In this document: piece by piece, positions 1 to 8,149 of the stretch | Layout of the letters: each line of letters starts with the position of its first letter | How positions within the stretch are numbered: the stretch's first letter is position 1 | NCBI GenBank assembly: GCA_021775475.1 | Contig: JAJFHS010000037.1 | Span: 1 to 42,021, forward strand | Source of the DNA: Hyphomicrobiales bacterium | Lineage (GTDB): Bacteria > Pseudomonadota > Alphaproteobacteria > Rhizobiales > JAJFHR01 | DNA: 42,021 nt | Direction of reading: 5' to 3' | The notes under the pieces: generated by a model | The model's input: the letters and a program-made list of their open reading frames with translations, nothing else | Databases searched by the model: none | What the model was told of the DNA's origin: nothing | Translations under genes and position numbers: made by a program

Positions 1-114
1 TGGAGAGCTGACTACAATCACACCCGGCCACACTCAAGCTTAAACTGGCTCACACCAAACGAATTTGCAACCTGGTCCAATATGGATCATAACCAGAACA
101 GAACTAACTTATAA
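1..114 (+). mobile_element. IS3-family transposase (OrfB), C-terminal fragment cut by the window edge
   Basis: Reading frame 1 is open from the first base to a TAA at 112-114 and encodes a 37-residue tail containing DYNHTRPHSSLNWLTPNEFA. That motif is the typical C-terminal end of the rve/DDE integrase core of IS3-group transposases, where Y-N-x-x-R-P-H-S-S-L is strongly conserved. The rest of the element lies outside the window, so I cannot say whether it is intact. The downstream terminal inverted repeat should lie between 115 and the next gene at 278, but I cannot define it without the other end. Confidence 0.85.
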
Positions 115-277
115 ATGAGGACAACTTGGGGAGCACGTCAATTTCTGTTGTCATATGGTATACCTCGAATGCGAGTTTGATCCTGAATTTTGTTGTTCAA
201 AAGAACTGGGAACAATAGGCACAGACAGTTTCAAAGGAGTATTTGGTTCACACATTTCAGGAGTTTTTTCCAATTAG

Positions 278-1402
278 ATGTTAGCTGAACGGTATATATT
301 GGTGAATACTGTCAGACCGATGTTTCAGGCTCTTTTATTTGGAATGGGTGTGTTGCTAGCCGTTCGCCTAAGTCTTTCTCTTGAATTAGGCTTAAACCAA
401 AAAGGAGTGCTCTTAACCTTAATCCGGACGCTGGGGTATTGGCTGCCATTTTATTTCGGATTGACAATTCCTGTCGCACTATTCACAGGATTGATACTCG
501 GATTTGAGAAAATGGGAAAAGCCAATGAGGTTGCATCGATGCAGGCCAGTGGAATGGGGCCATTTTCCTTTTTGAAGCCGGTTCTGCTTTTGACTTTGCT
601 CATTACAATAGTGGCAACCCTGATCTATGGCTGGGTAGATCCGCTGGCAACATATGCTCGCAGGGTCTTTAATAACGGAATTGAAAAAAAAATCATATTT
701 AGCGTTATCGAAGAAAATACCTTCTATAAATTCGGAGATACGACAGTTCTGATCGAAATTCTTGATCGCCCCGTTGACTCATTCCAGCGAATATTCATCC
801 ATAGAAGACTTGGCGATAATTCGATGGAAACGATAACGTCCACTGCCGGTAAATTGGTACAGAGCGATGATAATGGCCGACCTGTTTTAATTCTCAAAAA
901 TGCTGAAAAACTGTTTGTAAAACACTTAGCCCAAGACAAGGGATCAGATACGTCCAACGAAGCTCAAACGTCATCGAGCAAGGTTTTTTCAATCCCGCTA
1001 GGGCCAGAACAGAAGCCATTTCGCAAGCGTGGATATGATTCCAAAGAATGGACACTTCCCGAACTGTTTGCCGCCAGTTATACAAAAAAAGCCAAGATAA
1101 GTTTTCAAAAAATTAAAGCTGAATTGCATTTCAGACTGGCCGAAATCGTGTTTGTCTCCAGTTTACCTTTTTTGGCTCTTAGTTTCTCCAATCTCCTTTT
1201 TCAGCGACGTACAATTTACCGAACGGGGATGGGTATCATTTTTATGATCTGTTGCTACCAATTACTCCTAGGGGCTTCAATATTGGCCGCTTCATCAAAG
1301 ATATCGCCAATATTGCTGTTCTGGCCAGCGATGATTTTATATATGTTCTTGGTGATGTTGCGAAGTTACCTGGTTTTTTCAAAGCCAGACAAGGGGCATT
1401 AG
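278..1402 (+). CDS. LptF/LptG (YjgP/YjgQ) family permease, single paralogue
   Basis: This 374-residue protein has the layout of the LptF/LptG family: three hydrophobic segments in the first 115 residues (roughly 15-35, 50-75 and 95-118), a long polar domain (about 125-280, the periplasmic jelly-roll in this family) and three closing membrane segments (about 288-306, 316-337 and 343-365). LptF and LptG form the permease that, with the LptB ATPase, extracts lipopolysaccharide from the inner membrane. These genes normally sit as an lptF-lptG pair; here there is one copy and no partner. Its neighbours are glycosyltransferases, an ABC exporter and a lipid-biosynthesis operon, so a role in moving a different lipid is plausible but inferred. 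ATG at 278 is the first start; an AGGAG lies at 259-263, rather far upstream. Confidence 0.8.
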   Translation: MLAERYILVNTVRPMFQALLFGMGVLLAVRLSLSLELGLNQKGVLLTLIRTLGYWLPFYFGLTIPVALFTGLILGFEKMGKANEVASMQASGMGPFSFLKPVLLLTLLITIVATLIYGWVDPLATYARRVFNNGIEKKIIFSVIEENTFYKFGDTTVLIEILDRPVDSFQRIFIHRRLGDNSMETITSTAGKLVQSDDNGRPVLILKNAEKLFVKHLAQDKGSDTSNEAQTSSSKVFSIPLGPEQKPFRKRGYDSKEWTLPELFAASYTKKAKISFQKIKAELHFRLAEIVFVSSLPFLALSFSNLLFQRRTIYRTGMGIIFMICCYQLLLGASILAASSKISPILLFWPAMILYMFLVMLRSYLVFSKPDKGH

Positions 1403-1498
1403 CTGTGCCGTGTCCATGACCATATTGATATTGAGTCCACCCCCTGGCTTTCGCAGGTTGCAGACATCATTATACATCTTCAGCAGAAGGTTTTGTAC

Positions 1499-2377
1499 AT
1501 GAGTGAAATACGGCTCCGCCTGGAAACTCAAATATCAGAGATTGTCCAGTTTCCAGCAGTACTATTTGAATTGAGAACACGCCAAAGGCGGCTGAAAAAT
1601 CGCCCCGGTCCCCGTATCAACGAGGGACTTATTGTAAGCCTGACGACCATGCCAAGCCGGATTAAACGGGTGCATTTAACAATTGAATCATTGTTGGCTC
1701 AAACCACATTACCACAACAAATTATCTTATACCTCGCCAAGGATAAGCTACTGGCGGGCGACATTCCCAGGAACCTCACCCGGCTTTGCGGGCCGCGTTT
1801 TGAAATTCGTATTGAAGAAAAGACGCTTGAGTCTTACGATAAAATCATACCTGCAATGCGTGATTTCCCGGGCCACACCATCGTCACCTGCGATGATGAT
1901 AAAATTTACCCAGGCGATTGGCTGCATCAATTGATTGTGGCAGCAGAAGAAGAGCCCGATACCATCATTTGCCATTTCGCCCGCGAAATCCCCCTGTATT
2001 CCAGCGATACGTATGTTGAGTATCGTGCCTGGCCTAAGGTCGCGGTAGATATCAAGGGGTTTAATATTATGCCCATCGGTGTAGGGGGCATTCTATACCC
2101 ACCAAACAGCCTGCATGAAGATTGTTCGCTGGAGCACATGTTTTTGGGAATAGCGCCGCACGCCGATGATATATGGCTGAAGTTTATGTCTTTACGTGCG
2201 GGCATCTGCGTGCGACGGATTGACATATATGATGAACATCCACCCTCAATCCCTTCTCACTGGTCTTCGCGACTGTCCATCAGCAATATATATAGAGAAG
2301 GCAATTTAACGGTCTATAAAAAGCTCATGGCTCTATACGCAGATGAATTAATCCAAATGGACATAGTGAAAAAGTGA
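1499..2377 (+). CDS. Glycosyltransferase, GT-A-like
   Basis: This protein of about 292 residues begins its recognisable domain at about residue 45 (IVSLTTMPSRIKRVHLTIES), as in nucleotide-sugar-dependent GT-A glycosyltransferases. It carries a DDDK motif at about 132-135 (TCDDDKIYPGDW), which fits the metal and nucleotide-sugar binding DxD site. It has no membrane segment, so it probably acts on the cytoplasmic face. I chose ATG 1499 because AGAAGG at 1485-1490 is 8 bases upstream; an in-frame TTG at 1493 is only 2 bases from that site. The stop overlaps the GTG start of the following ABC exporter by 4 bases, so the two are probably co-translated and act on the same glycan or glycolipid. Sugar and acceptor are unknown. 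Confidence 0.75.
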   Translation: MSEIRLRLETQISEIVQFPAVLFELRTRQRRLKNRPGPRINEGLIVSLTTMPSRIKRVHLTIESLLAQTTLPQQIILYLAKDKLLAGDIPRNLTRLCGPRFEIRIEEKTLESYDKIIPAMRDFPGHTIVTCDDDKIYPGDWLHQLIVAAEEEPDTIICHFAREIPLYSSDTYVEYRAWPKVAVDIKGFNIMPIGVGGILYPPNSLHEDCSLEHMFLGIAPHADDIWLKFMSLRAGICVRRIDIYDEHPPSIPSHWSSRLSISNIYREGNLTVYKKLMALYADELIQMDIVKK

Positions 2378-4080
2378 AAAATGCATTTCGCATATTTTTT
2401 GGTGCCGATGGTGCAAATTCATGGTTGGTGTTGTTTTGTCTAATTCTTGCCAGCACATTGGAATTATTCAGTCTGGGAATTTTTCTACCGTTGATCTCTC
2501 AATGGGCGGGACAGGATTTAGCATCAACATCAGCGCTGTCGCAAATGATGGCTTCGCTTCTTCAGAAGTTATACGTGCCGCTTGATCCGCCCTTTTTGAT
2601 ATTGTTGGTGGTTTTCGGGTTTATGCTAAAATTTGCCATTTCGTTTGTGGCGCTCAGTTATGCGGGAATTTCCAGAGCAAAGGTAGCCACTAATCTGCGC
2701 AAACGTTCTATTGCCAGCCTGTTTAATGCTCGCTGGGATTTTCTCCTCGCACAAAGGTCTGGCGCGCTTGCCAATGTTGTCGGCGGACAAGCCAATCAGG
2801 CCGGACACGCCTATTCAGCTTCCGCCGATTACATAGCTGCCTTGTTTCAGGTATCCGTTTATTTGCTTGCAGGCATATTGATTTCTGTGTGGCTGGCGGT
2901 AATTTCAGTTGTGCTGGGCTTAATAGCGACATTCGTGCTTAAAAAATTGATTGTTCAATCCAGACACGCAGGCGAAGAGCATACCAAAGCCATGTCTTCA
3001 CTCGTGGCGCAGGTGTCGGATTTGCTCAGCAATTTAAAACCCATAAAAGCAATGAACCGGCAAAATGAACTGGTTGCCATTGCCGAAACTCAAATTGACC
3101 GCCTGTATAATGCAATGTGTCGCCAGTCTATTTCCAAATACGGCATGCGCCGAGGTGCCGATATTATTCTGACGGCTTCTCTTGGTATCGGTCTCCTCGT
3201 CGCTATCGTTTACCTGAAGCTTGATGTCTCTGAAGTTATGGTTCTTGGGTTGGTCGCATTGCGAGGCGCTGATACGTTTCAACAGCTGCAGGGATATCTG
3301 CAGGCCTTGAATGAATTTGAGAGCGCCTATTGGAATTCATATAAACTTATCGACGATTTCAATGAAAAGGCTGAGAATAAAGCCGGACAATCCATAGAGA
3401 CAATCTCTCATGGAATTCGATTTGAAAAAGTTAGTTTTTCACATGGTACCAAACAAATTCTCCGCGACGTTTCATTTAATCTTCCCAAAGGAAGCTTAAG
3501 CGTTTTTATTGGCCCCTCAGGCACCGGCAAGACAACTTTGATAGACATTCTTCTGGGACTGTATCTGCCGGATCAAGGTGGTGTCTTCATTGATGATATT
3601 TCACTCAAAGACATCAGCCTTCCCATCTGGAGACAACACATTGGTTATGTTCCCCAGGATTTGATCCTGTTGCATGGCACAATCCGTGAGAACATAACGC
3701 TTGCCAATACTCAATTTGATGATGCTGATATCTGGCGCGCACTGGAATTGGCCAGAGCGGCTGAATTTGTCCACGAACTTGATTGCCAACTCGATACAAT
3801 AGTTGGTGAATTCGGATCGAAACTGTCAGGAGGACAACGTCAGCGCATTGGCCTGGCTCGGGCATTAATTTGCAACCCAAAATTATTGATACTTGATGAG
3901 GTGACAAGTGCCCTGGATCCTGAAACAGAAAGAAAGATATGCAATAATGTCGCTGGATTGAAGCAGCGCTATACCATCATTGCCGTCACTCACAGTCCCG
4001 TTTGGATTTCCATTGCAGACCAAACTTTTTCCGTAGACTGCGGGAGGATTGTTAAAACGGAAAAAATGAAAGCCCCCTGA
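2374..4080 (+). CDS. ABC exporter with fused permease and ATPase (MsbA/PglK-like)
   Basis: This 568-residue half-transporter has an N-terminal membrane domain of about six helices (residues 1-320) followed by an ATPase domain. The ATPase has Walker A GPSGTGKTTL near 380, signature LSGGQRQRIGLARAL near 484, and Walker B LLILDEVTSALD near 505. It would work as a homodimer flipping a lipid or lipid-linked glycan across the inner membrane, as MsbA does for lipid A and PglK for lipid-linked oligosaccharide. The start is a GTG inside GTGA, sharing 4 bases with the upstream glycosyltransferase stop, which indicates translational coupling. Substrate cannot be read from sequence. The glycosyltransferases around it and the lipid operon downstream suggest a glycolipid. 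Confidence 0.85.
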   Translation: MKNAFRIFFGADGANSWLVLFCLILASTLELFSLGIFLPLISQWAGQDLASTSALSQMMASLLQKLYVPLDPPFLILLVVFGFMLKFAISFVALSYAGISRAKVATNLRKRSIASLFNARWDFLLAQRSGALANVVGGQANQAGHAYSASADYIAALFQVSVYLLAGILISVWLAVISVVLGLIATFVLKKLIVQSRHAGEEHTKAMSSLVAQVSDLLSNLKPIKAMNRQNELVAIAETQIDRLYNAMCRQSISKYGMRRGADIILTASLGIGLLVAIVYLKLDVSEVMVLGLVALRGADTFQQLQGYLQALNEFESAYWNSYKLIDDFNEKAENKAGQSIETISHGIRFEKVSFSHGTKQILRDVSFNLPKGSLSVFIGPSGTGKTTLIDILLGLYLPDQGGVFIDDISLKDISLPIWRQHIGYVPQDLILLHGTIRENITLANTQFDDADIWRALELARAAEFVHELDCQLDTIVGEFGSKLSGGQRQRIGLARALICNPKLLILDEVTSALDPETERKICNNVAGLKQRYTIIAVTHSPVWISIADQTFSVDCGRIVKTEKMKAP

Positions 4081-4187
4081 CACTTATCGTCCCGCAGTAT
4101 GGCTTATCAACAGCTTCATGCGTACTTCAGCGGACAAAATCGGTTTCTGCTTTTCGAGGACATACTTAAAACATATGGTGCTTCGGG

Positions 4188-4916
4188 CTAAGTAACAGAC
4201 TTATAATCCTGGGGTAAAAGCGGAATGATTTTTTCGACGGCAACGGTTTCATGCTTGTAGTGAACAATAAAAGGATTATAGCGCTTGATCCTGGGGATTT
4301 GTGTTTCAGAGACAACCCGTAAGATTTCTTTGTCCAGGATGCTAATTTTATCCCCATGTCGGGGCAGAAGCCCGCGCCATAAAACATTCTGATTGCGTGG
4401 ATGAATATCTGCCCAATGGGAAAGTCTGCCCCGCGCCAGGGCCAGCCATTCGGCGAAAAAGGACACAGTGAAGGCATTGCGCCGCACCAGCACAAACCCA
4501 GCATTGGGCAATTTAAGTCTGGCCAATCGTAATTTCAAAAAGAATGCTCTAAAATCCGGTTCGACACGTGGAAAAGGAGCATCAGAAGCAAACGTTATAT
4601 CCCGATTGTTTTTGCAAAAATGCGAAAGCGGCAATTCCGGTCGCAGGATAACGGTGTCAGCATCCACAAGTAAAATGAAGTCGCAATCACTGTGTGAAAG
4701 TGTGTGGTGCATCGCCTCAATTTTTGACCAGTTTATGTGCATATCCGGCACGATGTGGGTATCAAATACAGTAAACCGATACCCGTGTCGCAAGCAGTAA
4801 TCACGCCAGTTTGCCTTGGCCAGCCACGCATAGGTTTCTATTTGCGGCGTCGCCAGCATGATAACTTCATATTGCACTGTATCTGTTTGCCCCGTTATCT
4901 CTCTATTATCATCCAT
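4188..4916 (-). CDS. Glycosyltransferase, GMA12/MNN10 (GT34)-like, tandem copy A
   Basis: This soluble protein of about 242 residues has a DxD motif in VDADTVILRP (about 84-93) and an NAGFVLVRRN segment (about 138-147), the pattern seen in galactosyltransferase-like GT34 proteins. It is nearly the same as the gene 816 bases away at 4977-5732; by eye about 20 residues differ out of roughly 238. ATG 4916 is preferred because it matches the paralogue's start (MDxNREITGQ). An in-frame TTG at 4940 would add eight residues. There is no clear ribosome-binding site. It is transcribed against the neighbouring ABC exporter and converges with it. The C-terminus differs from copy B after LPQDY. Confidence 0.7.
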   Translation of the reverse strand: MDDNREITGQTDTVQYEVIMLATPQIETYAWLAKANWRDYCLRHGYRFTVFDTHIVPDMHINWSKIEAMHHTLSHSDCDFILLVDADTVILRPELPLSHFCKNNRDITFASDAPFPRVEPDFRAFFLKLRLARLKLPNAGFVLVRRNAFTVSFFAEWLALARGRLSHWADIHPRNQNVLWRGLLPRHGDKISILDKEILRVVSETQIPRIKRYNPFIVHYKHETVAVEKIIPLLPQDYKSVT

Positions 4917-5751
4917 TGGCCATTCTTCCGGTTCAAACAATTTGTACCCTGCACATTGTTTGAGTAAAACACTGGGTTATTCCGAAAAAACTTCAGGGTT
5001 GATGGGGGGGGGCGGTTGATAATCCTGGGGTAAAAGCGGAATGATTTTTTCGACGGCAACGGTTTCATGCTTGTAGTGAACAATAAAAGGATCATAGAGC
5101 TTGATCCTGGGGATTTGTGTTTCAGAGGTAACCCGTAAAACTTCTTTGTCCAGGATACTAATTTTATTTCCATATCGGGGCAAAAGTCCGCGCCATAAAA
5201 CATTCTGATTGCGTGGATGAATGTCTGCCCAATGGGAAAGCCTGCCCCGCCCCAGGTCCAGCCATTCGGTGAAAAAGGACACAGTGAAGGCATTGCGCCG
5301 CACCAGCACAAACCCACCATTGGGCAATTTAAGTCTAGCCAGGCGTAATTTCAAAAAGAATGCTCTAAAATCCGGTTTGGCACGTGGAAAAGGAGCATCA
5401 GAAGCAAACGTTATATCCCGATTGTTTTTGCAAAAATGCGAAAGCGGCAATTCCGGTCGCAGGACAACAGTGTCAGCATCCACGAGCACAACGAAGTCAT
5501 TATCACTGTGTGAAAGCGTGTGCCGCATCGCCTCAATTCTCGACCAGTTTATGTGCATGTCCGGCACGATATGGGTATCAAATACAGTAAACCGATATCC
5601 GTGTCGCAAGCAGTAATCACGCCAGTTTGCCTTGGCCAGCCACGCATAGGTTTCTATTTGCGGCGTCGCCAGCATGATGACTTCATATTGCACTGTATCT
5701 GTTTGCCCCGTTATCTCTCTATTCCCATCCATTGGCCATTTTTCCAGCTCA
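4205..5751. repeat. Direct tandem duplication of about 740 bp (glycosyltransferase gene)
   Basis: Bases from about 4205 to 4935 match those from about 5021 to 5751 at a constant offset of 816, with scattered substitutions and no indel that I saw. The repeat covers almost the whole of both glycosyltransferase genes, and the spacer between copies is about 75-85 bp. Homologous recombination between the copies could delete one gene or make a chimera. Confidence 0.9.
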
Positions 5752-5799
5752 AAGAATTGACCCCATTTGATGTCGAATGTGCAGGGTGCAAATTGTTTG
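4934..5799. repeat. 24-bp inverted repeat pair framing copy B of the duplication
   Basis: The 24 bases at 4934-4957 are the reverse complement of those at 5776-5799 except for one mismatch. The left arm lies just upstream (on the coding strand) of copy A's start, and the right arm lies just upstream of copy B's start in the opposite orientation. The arms border the tandem duplication, suggesting an inversion or an aberrant duplication event. I do not recognise them as ends of a known insertion sequence. Confidence 0.75.
4977..5732 (-). CDS. Glycosyltransferase, GMA12/MNN10 (GT34)-like, tandem copy B
   Basis: This 251-residue paralogue of the adjacent copy A has the same DxD site (VDADTVVLRP) and NGGFVLVRRN segment. 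The two share a repeat of about 740 bp at an offset of 816 bp. Its last residues diverge (QPPPPINPEVFSE) and are encoded through a run of nine G on the plus strand (5004-5012), so slippage there would change only the extreme C-terminus. The reading frame stays open upstream of ATG 5732 for about 100 bases with no ATG, GTG or TTG, so the true N-terminus may once have been longer. It probably transfers a hexose to a glycolipid or glycan made by this locus; the substrate is unknown. Confidence 0.7.
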   Translation of the reverse strand: MDGNREITGQTDTVQYEVIMLATPQIETYAWLAKANWRDYCLRHGYRFTVFDTHIVPDMHINWSRIEAMRHTLSHSDNDFVVLVDADTVVLRPELPLSHFCKNNRDITFASDAPFPRAKPDFRAFFLKLRLARLKLPNGGFVLVRRNAFTVSFFTEWLDLGRGRLSHWADIHPRNQNVLWRGLLPRYGNKISILDKEVLRVTSETQIPRIKLYDPFIVHYKHETVAVEKIIPLLPQDYQPPPPINPEVFSE

Positions 5800-5990
5800 T
5801 GACCACCTTGAGCGCTAAAGGTTTATGCGCCTACCATAGGTCAATTGTTAATTTCGTAAAGATCTACCTGCACATAATCCAAAATTTCCAGATTACGGTA
5901 TTTGAATTTCCTTTTGACTTTACTCACACCAGACCCTGTGATTGAATTAGGCGTATAATTTACCAATGACACAGAAAGCATCAAATACAG
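5733..5990. other. Intergenic region between the duplicated glycosyltransferase and the DUF4833 gene
   Basis: This 258-base gap separates divergently transcribed genes. It contains the right arm of the 24-bp inverted repeat (5776-5799) and a TATAAT hexamer at 5954-5959 that could be the -10 element for the DUF4833 gene; I see no convincing -35 at the right distance. No terminator or RNA gene is evident. Confidence 0.4.
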
Positions 5991-6560
5991 ATGTTTATAG
6001 TACGCTGTTTTGTGCGAGTGTTAATCCTCGTATTTTTTTTCGGAAATTCCCCTGTTGTTTTTGCAGCTTCACAGTCAGCTTGCACAAAAAATACTGGCTA
6101 TCCCATGCCACGGGACAAAGGATTGCTGTTTTATTTACAACGCACCGGAAACCCCAACACCGTCATATACGCTGTAAATTACACCCAGGATGGCCGTATT
6201 AATCCGATCAAGCCATTCAAGGTATACTGGCGACGTTTTGCCAAAAAAGGCAAGAAAAGGCCTCTGAATTTTTTTGAACGAAACTTTGCTTTTGGAATCT
6301 CTTATCAGCCGTTGAAAAAACATCCGGGAAAATACCTTGCGAATCTTGTTTCATATCCAGCAGGCAAGGTTATGATTGAGCAGCCGCAGTTGGGCAAAGC
6401 CAGGGTTGTGATGCCCATTGCCGGCAAAAATGCACAACTGGAGTGCATCTATGTTGAGTGGCGAAAACAAGCTGGTATAATCCCCAATATCGTCTATGTC
6501 GATATTGTTGGGCGCACCTTGTATGGCAGCCGGAAAATAGTTCAGCGCATTTATCGCTGA
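5991..6560 (+). CDS. Secreted DUF4833 domain protein
   Basis: This 189-residue protein starts with a hydrophobic signal sequence (residues about 1-26, probably cut after FAA). The mature part fits DUF4833: LLFYLQRTGNPNTVIYAVNY near 44-63, PFKVYWRRFAKKGKKRPLN near 74-92, FAFGISY near 99-105, and a closing IIPNIVYVDIVGR segment. The family's function is unknown; it is found in Bacteroidetes and Proteobacteria as an exported protein. It lies between the glycosyltransferases and the N-acyltransferase, so an envelope-lipid role is possible but only inferred from position. ATG 5991 is the first start giving the complete signal peptide; there is no strong ribosome-binding site. Confidence 0.75.
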   Translation: MFIVRCFVRVLILVFFFGNSPVVFAASQSACTKNTGYPMPRDKGLLFYLQRTGNPNTVIYAVNYTQDGRINPIKPFKVYWRRFAKKGKKRPLNFFERNFAFGISYQPLKKHPGKYLANLVSYPAGKVMIEQPQLGKARVVMPIAGKNAQLECIYVEWRKQAGIIPNIVYVDIVGRTLYGSRKIVQRIYR

Positions 6561-6654
6561 ACGCGGATAGGCCACAACGCATTGCGAAATGAAATAAACT
6601 CCGGAATAAACTTTGAGCAGCTTTCTCCATAGTCGATACATCGCTCAAATCAAT

Positions 6655-6682
6655 TTGACAGTTATTTAAGTATATTTATATT
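6655..6682 (+). promoter_or_regulatory. Sigma-70-type promoter for the N-acyltransferase gene
   Basis: TTGACA at 6655-6660 is followed after 16 bases by TATATT at 6677-6682, a near-consensus housekeeping promoter. Transcription would begin near 6690, about 35 bases before the ATG at 6726. This argues against the in-frame TTG at 6681, which lies inside the -10 hexamer. Confidence 0.7.
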
Positions 6683-6725
6683 GTCGGTTGAAATTGGGAG
6701 AAGAACAAGGGATTCTAATTATATC

Positions 6726-7859
6726 ATGGCGGTTAGTGTTCTTCCTGTTGTTTCCAAAGCGGCCTTAAAAGAGTTTATCCAGCTTCCCCCTCGGCTTTAC
6801 AAAAATTTTCCAAATTACACAGCCCCCCTGACGTTAGAGCGCAAGGGTTTGCTCGATCCTAAGAAATCCGCTTTTTTTTCACACGGAAAAGCTCAATATT
6901 GGATAGCTTACAAAAACAATCAGGCCGTCGGGCGTATCTCCGCGCAGATAGATGATGCCCAGCCCGCAGATGCCTTTGACGGAGCCGGGTTATTTGGCAG
7001 CCTGGATGCAATTGATGATGAGGAAGTTGTCAAAGCGTTATTAGACGCTGCAGAAGATTGGTTGCGGGCGCAGGGCGTTAAACGGGCATTCGGGCCGTGT
7101 TTGTTGTCAATGAATGAAGAACCCGGCCTGCTGGTTGACGGCCACGACGAACCTCCCATGATCATGGTGCCATGGCACCCGCCATATCTGGAGCGACATT
7201 TAGAGGCGTGTGGCTATCGACAATGCCGGGATCTTCATTTTTGGCGTCTTGATGTGGCAGGAGCTGGTGTGGCGGAGTTAGCGCGTCACAACCTGCCCTC
7301 CTTGCGCGAGGCAGGATACGCAGTAAGATCTTTGGACATGGGCTCTTTGCGCTCTGAAGTGGAAATCTTCAGGCATGTATATAATGATGCCTGGAAAGAC
7401 AATTGGGGGTTTGTGCCAATCGAATCCGCTGATCTTGAAGGCTTGAGTACCGATCTAAAACCTTTTCTTCATAAGGATTACGGCGTTATTGTCGAAAAAG
7501 AAGGACGCCCCATAGCCATTGCTATGATTTTGCCAAATCTTTTTGAGATCACGGGCGACTTAGGCGCAAACCCGTCCCTTCTGGGTTGGGGCAAACTTGC
7601 AATTCGCACCTTCAGTCACAACTTTAGTACAGGGCGCCTGGTATTGTTTGGCATCCTGTCAGAATTCCAGCAAAGCATTGGTGGCGCTATAATCGCCATG
7701 GGAATGATTGAAGAAATTGTATCGCGTAAAAAAAAATATAAATTTGAGTGGGTTGAGGCTGGCTGGGTGCTGGATAACAATCGACCAATGATCAAAATTC
7801 TCAAGCAGTTTAATTTTCAACGCACCCGAACCTTGCGTCTCTTTGATAAAGTAATCTGA
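6726..7859 (+). CDS. GNAT-fold N-acyltransferase, YghO / bacterial ceramide synthase-like
   Basis: This 377-residue soluble protein belongs to the YghO-like GNAT group, recognised by FIQLPPRLYKNFPNYTAPL near the start, GPCLLSMNEEPGLLVDG in the middle, VYNDAWKDNWGFVPI at about 223-237, and a C-terminal EWVEAGWVLDNNRPMIKIL segment typical of FemAB/GNAT-type acyltransferases. Proteins of this type include, as I recall it, the Caulobacter bacterial ceramide synthase (bCerS), which N-acylates a sphingoid base. The next gene downstream encodes an alpha-oxoamine synthase of the serine palmitoyltransferase family, and that pairing is the main reason for the ceramide-synthase reading. ATG 6726 is chosen over TTG 6681 because of the promoter. 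Alternatives are an N-acyltransferase acting on another lipid amine. Confidence 0.65.
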   Translation: MAVSVLPVVSKAALKEFIQLPPRLYKNFPNYTAPLTLERKGLLDPKKSAFFSHGKAQYWIAYKNNQAVGRISAQIDDAQPADAFDGAGLFGSLDAIDDEEVVKALLDAAEDWLRAQGVKRAFGPCLLSMNEEPGLLVDGHDEPPMIMVPWHPPYLERHLEACGYRQCRDLHFWRLDVAGAGVAELARHNLPSLREAGYAVRSLDMGSLRSEVEIFRHVYNDAWKDNWGFVPIESADLEGLSTDLKPFLHKDYGVIVEKEGRPIAIAMILPNLFEITGDLGANPSLLGWGKLAIRTFSHNFSTGRLVLFGILSEFQQSIGGAIIAMGMIEEIVSRKKKYKFEWVEAGWVLDNNRPMIKILKQFNFQRTRTLRLFDKVI

Positions 7860-8149
7860 ACAACAAAGCTGCATGAGAAAAAATCTGACCTGTTGCCGAC
7901 CAGTTTTTAAACTCAAGGCCCGTCAATTTTTTCGGTGGCGAAAAGTAGTTTTGCAATTCTATATTCCAATACAGTGAAATATTTACCCGCGCAGAAATCG
8001 AGAGTTTATTCTGTTGGCCATTGAACTCGATATAGCATCCCTTAATTCATCTGTTTTATCTGGAAGGTTTGCCCCTATTGCTATATAAATAACACGATAA
8101 CATTTTTGCAAAATTGGTATTGGAAATGTGGCAAGGGGGTGTGTTGTCC
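7860..8149 (+). promoter_or_regulatory. Leader region of the lipid operon with possible extended -10 promoter
   Basis: This 290-base gap precedes the alpha-oxoamine synthase gene. I see no open reading frame of note and no terminator. TGCTATATA at 8079-8087 resembles an extended -10 element, with no good -35 upstream. Purine-rich CAAGGGGG at 8132-8139 is the ribosome-binding site for the ATG at 8150. The operon may start here or be read through from the N-acyltransferase promoter. Confidence 0.4.

Noticed and set aside
6681..6725. TTG start for the N-acyltransferase
   Set aside because: The codon lies in the -10 hexamer of the promoter, so it would not be transcribed.
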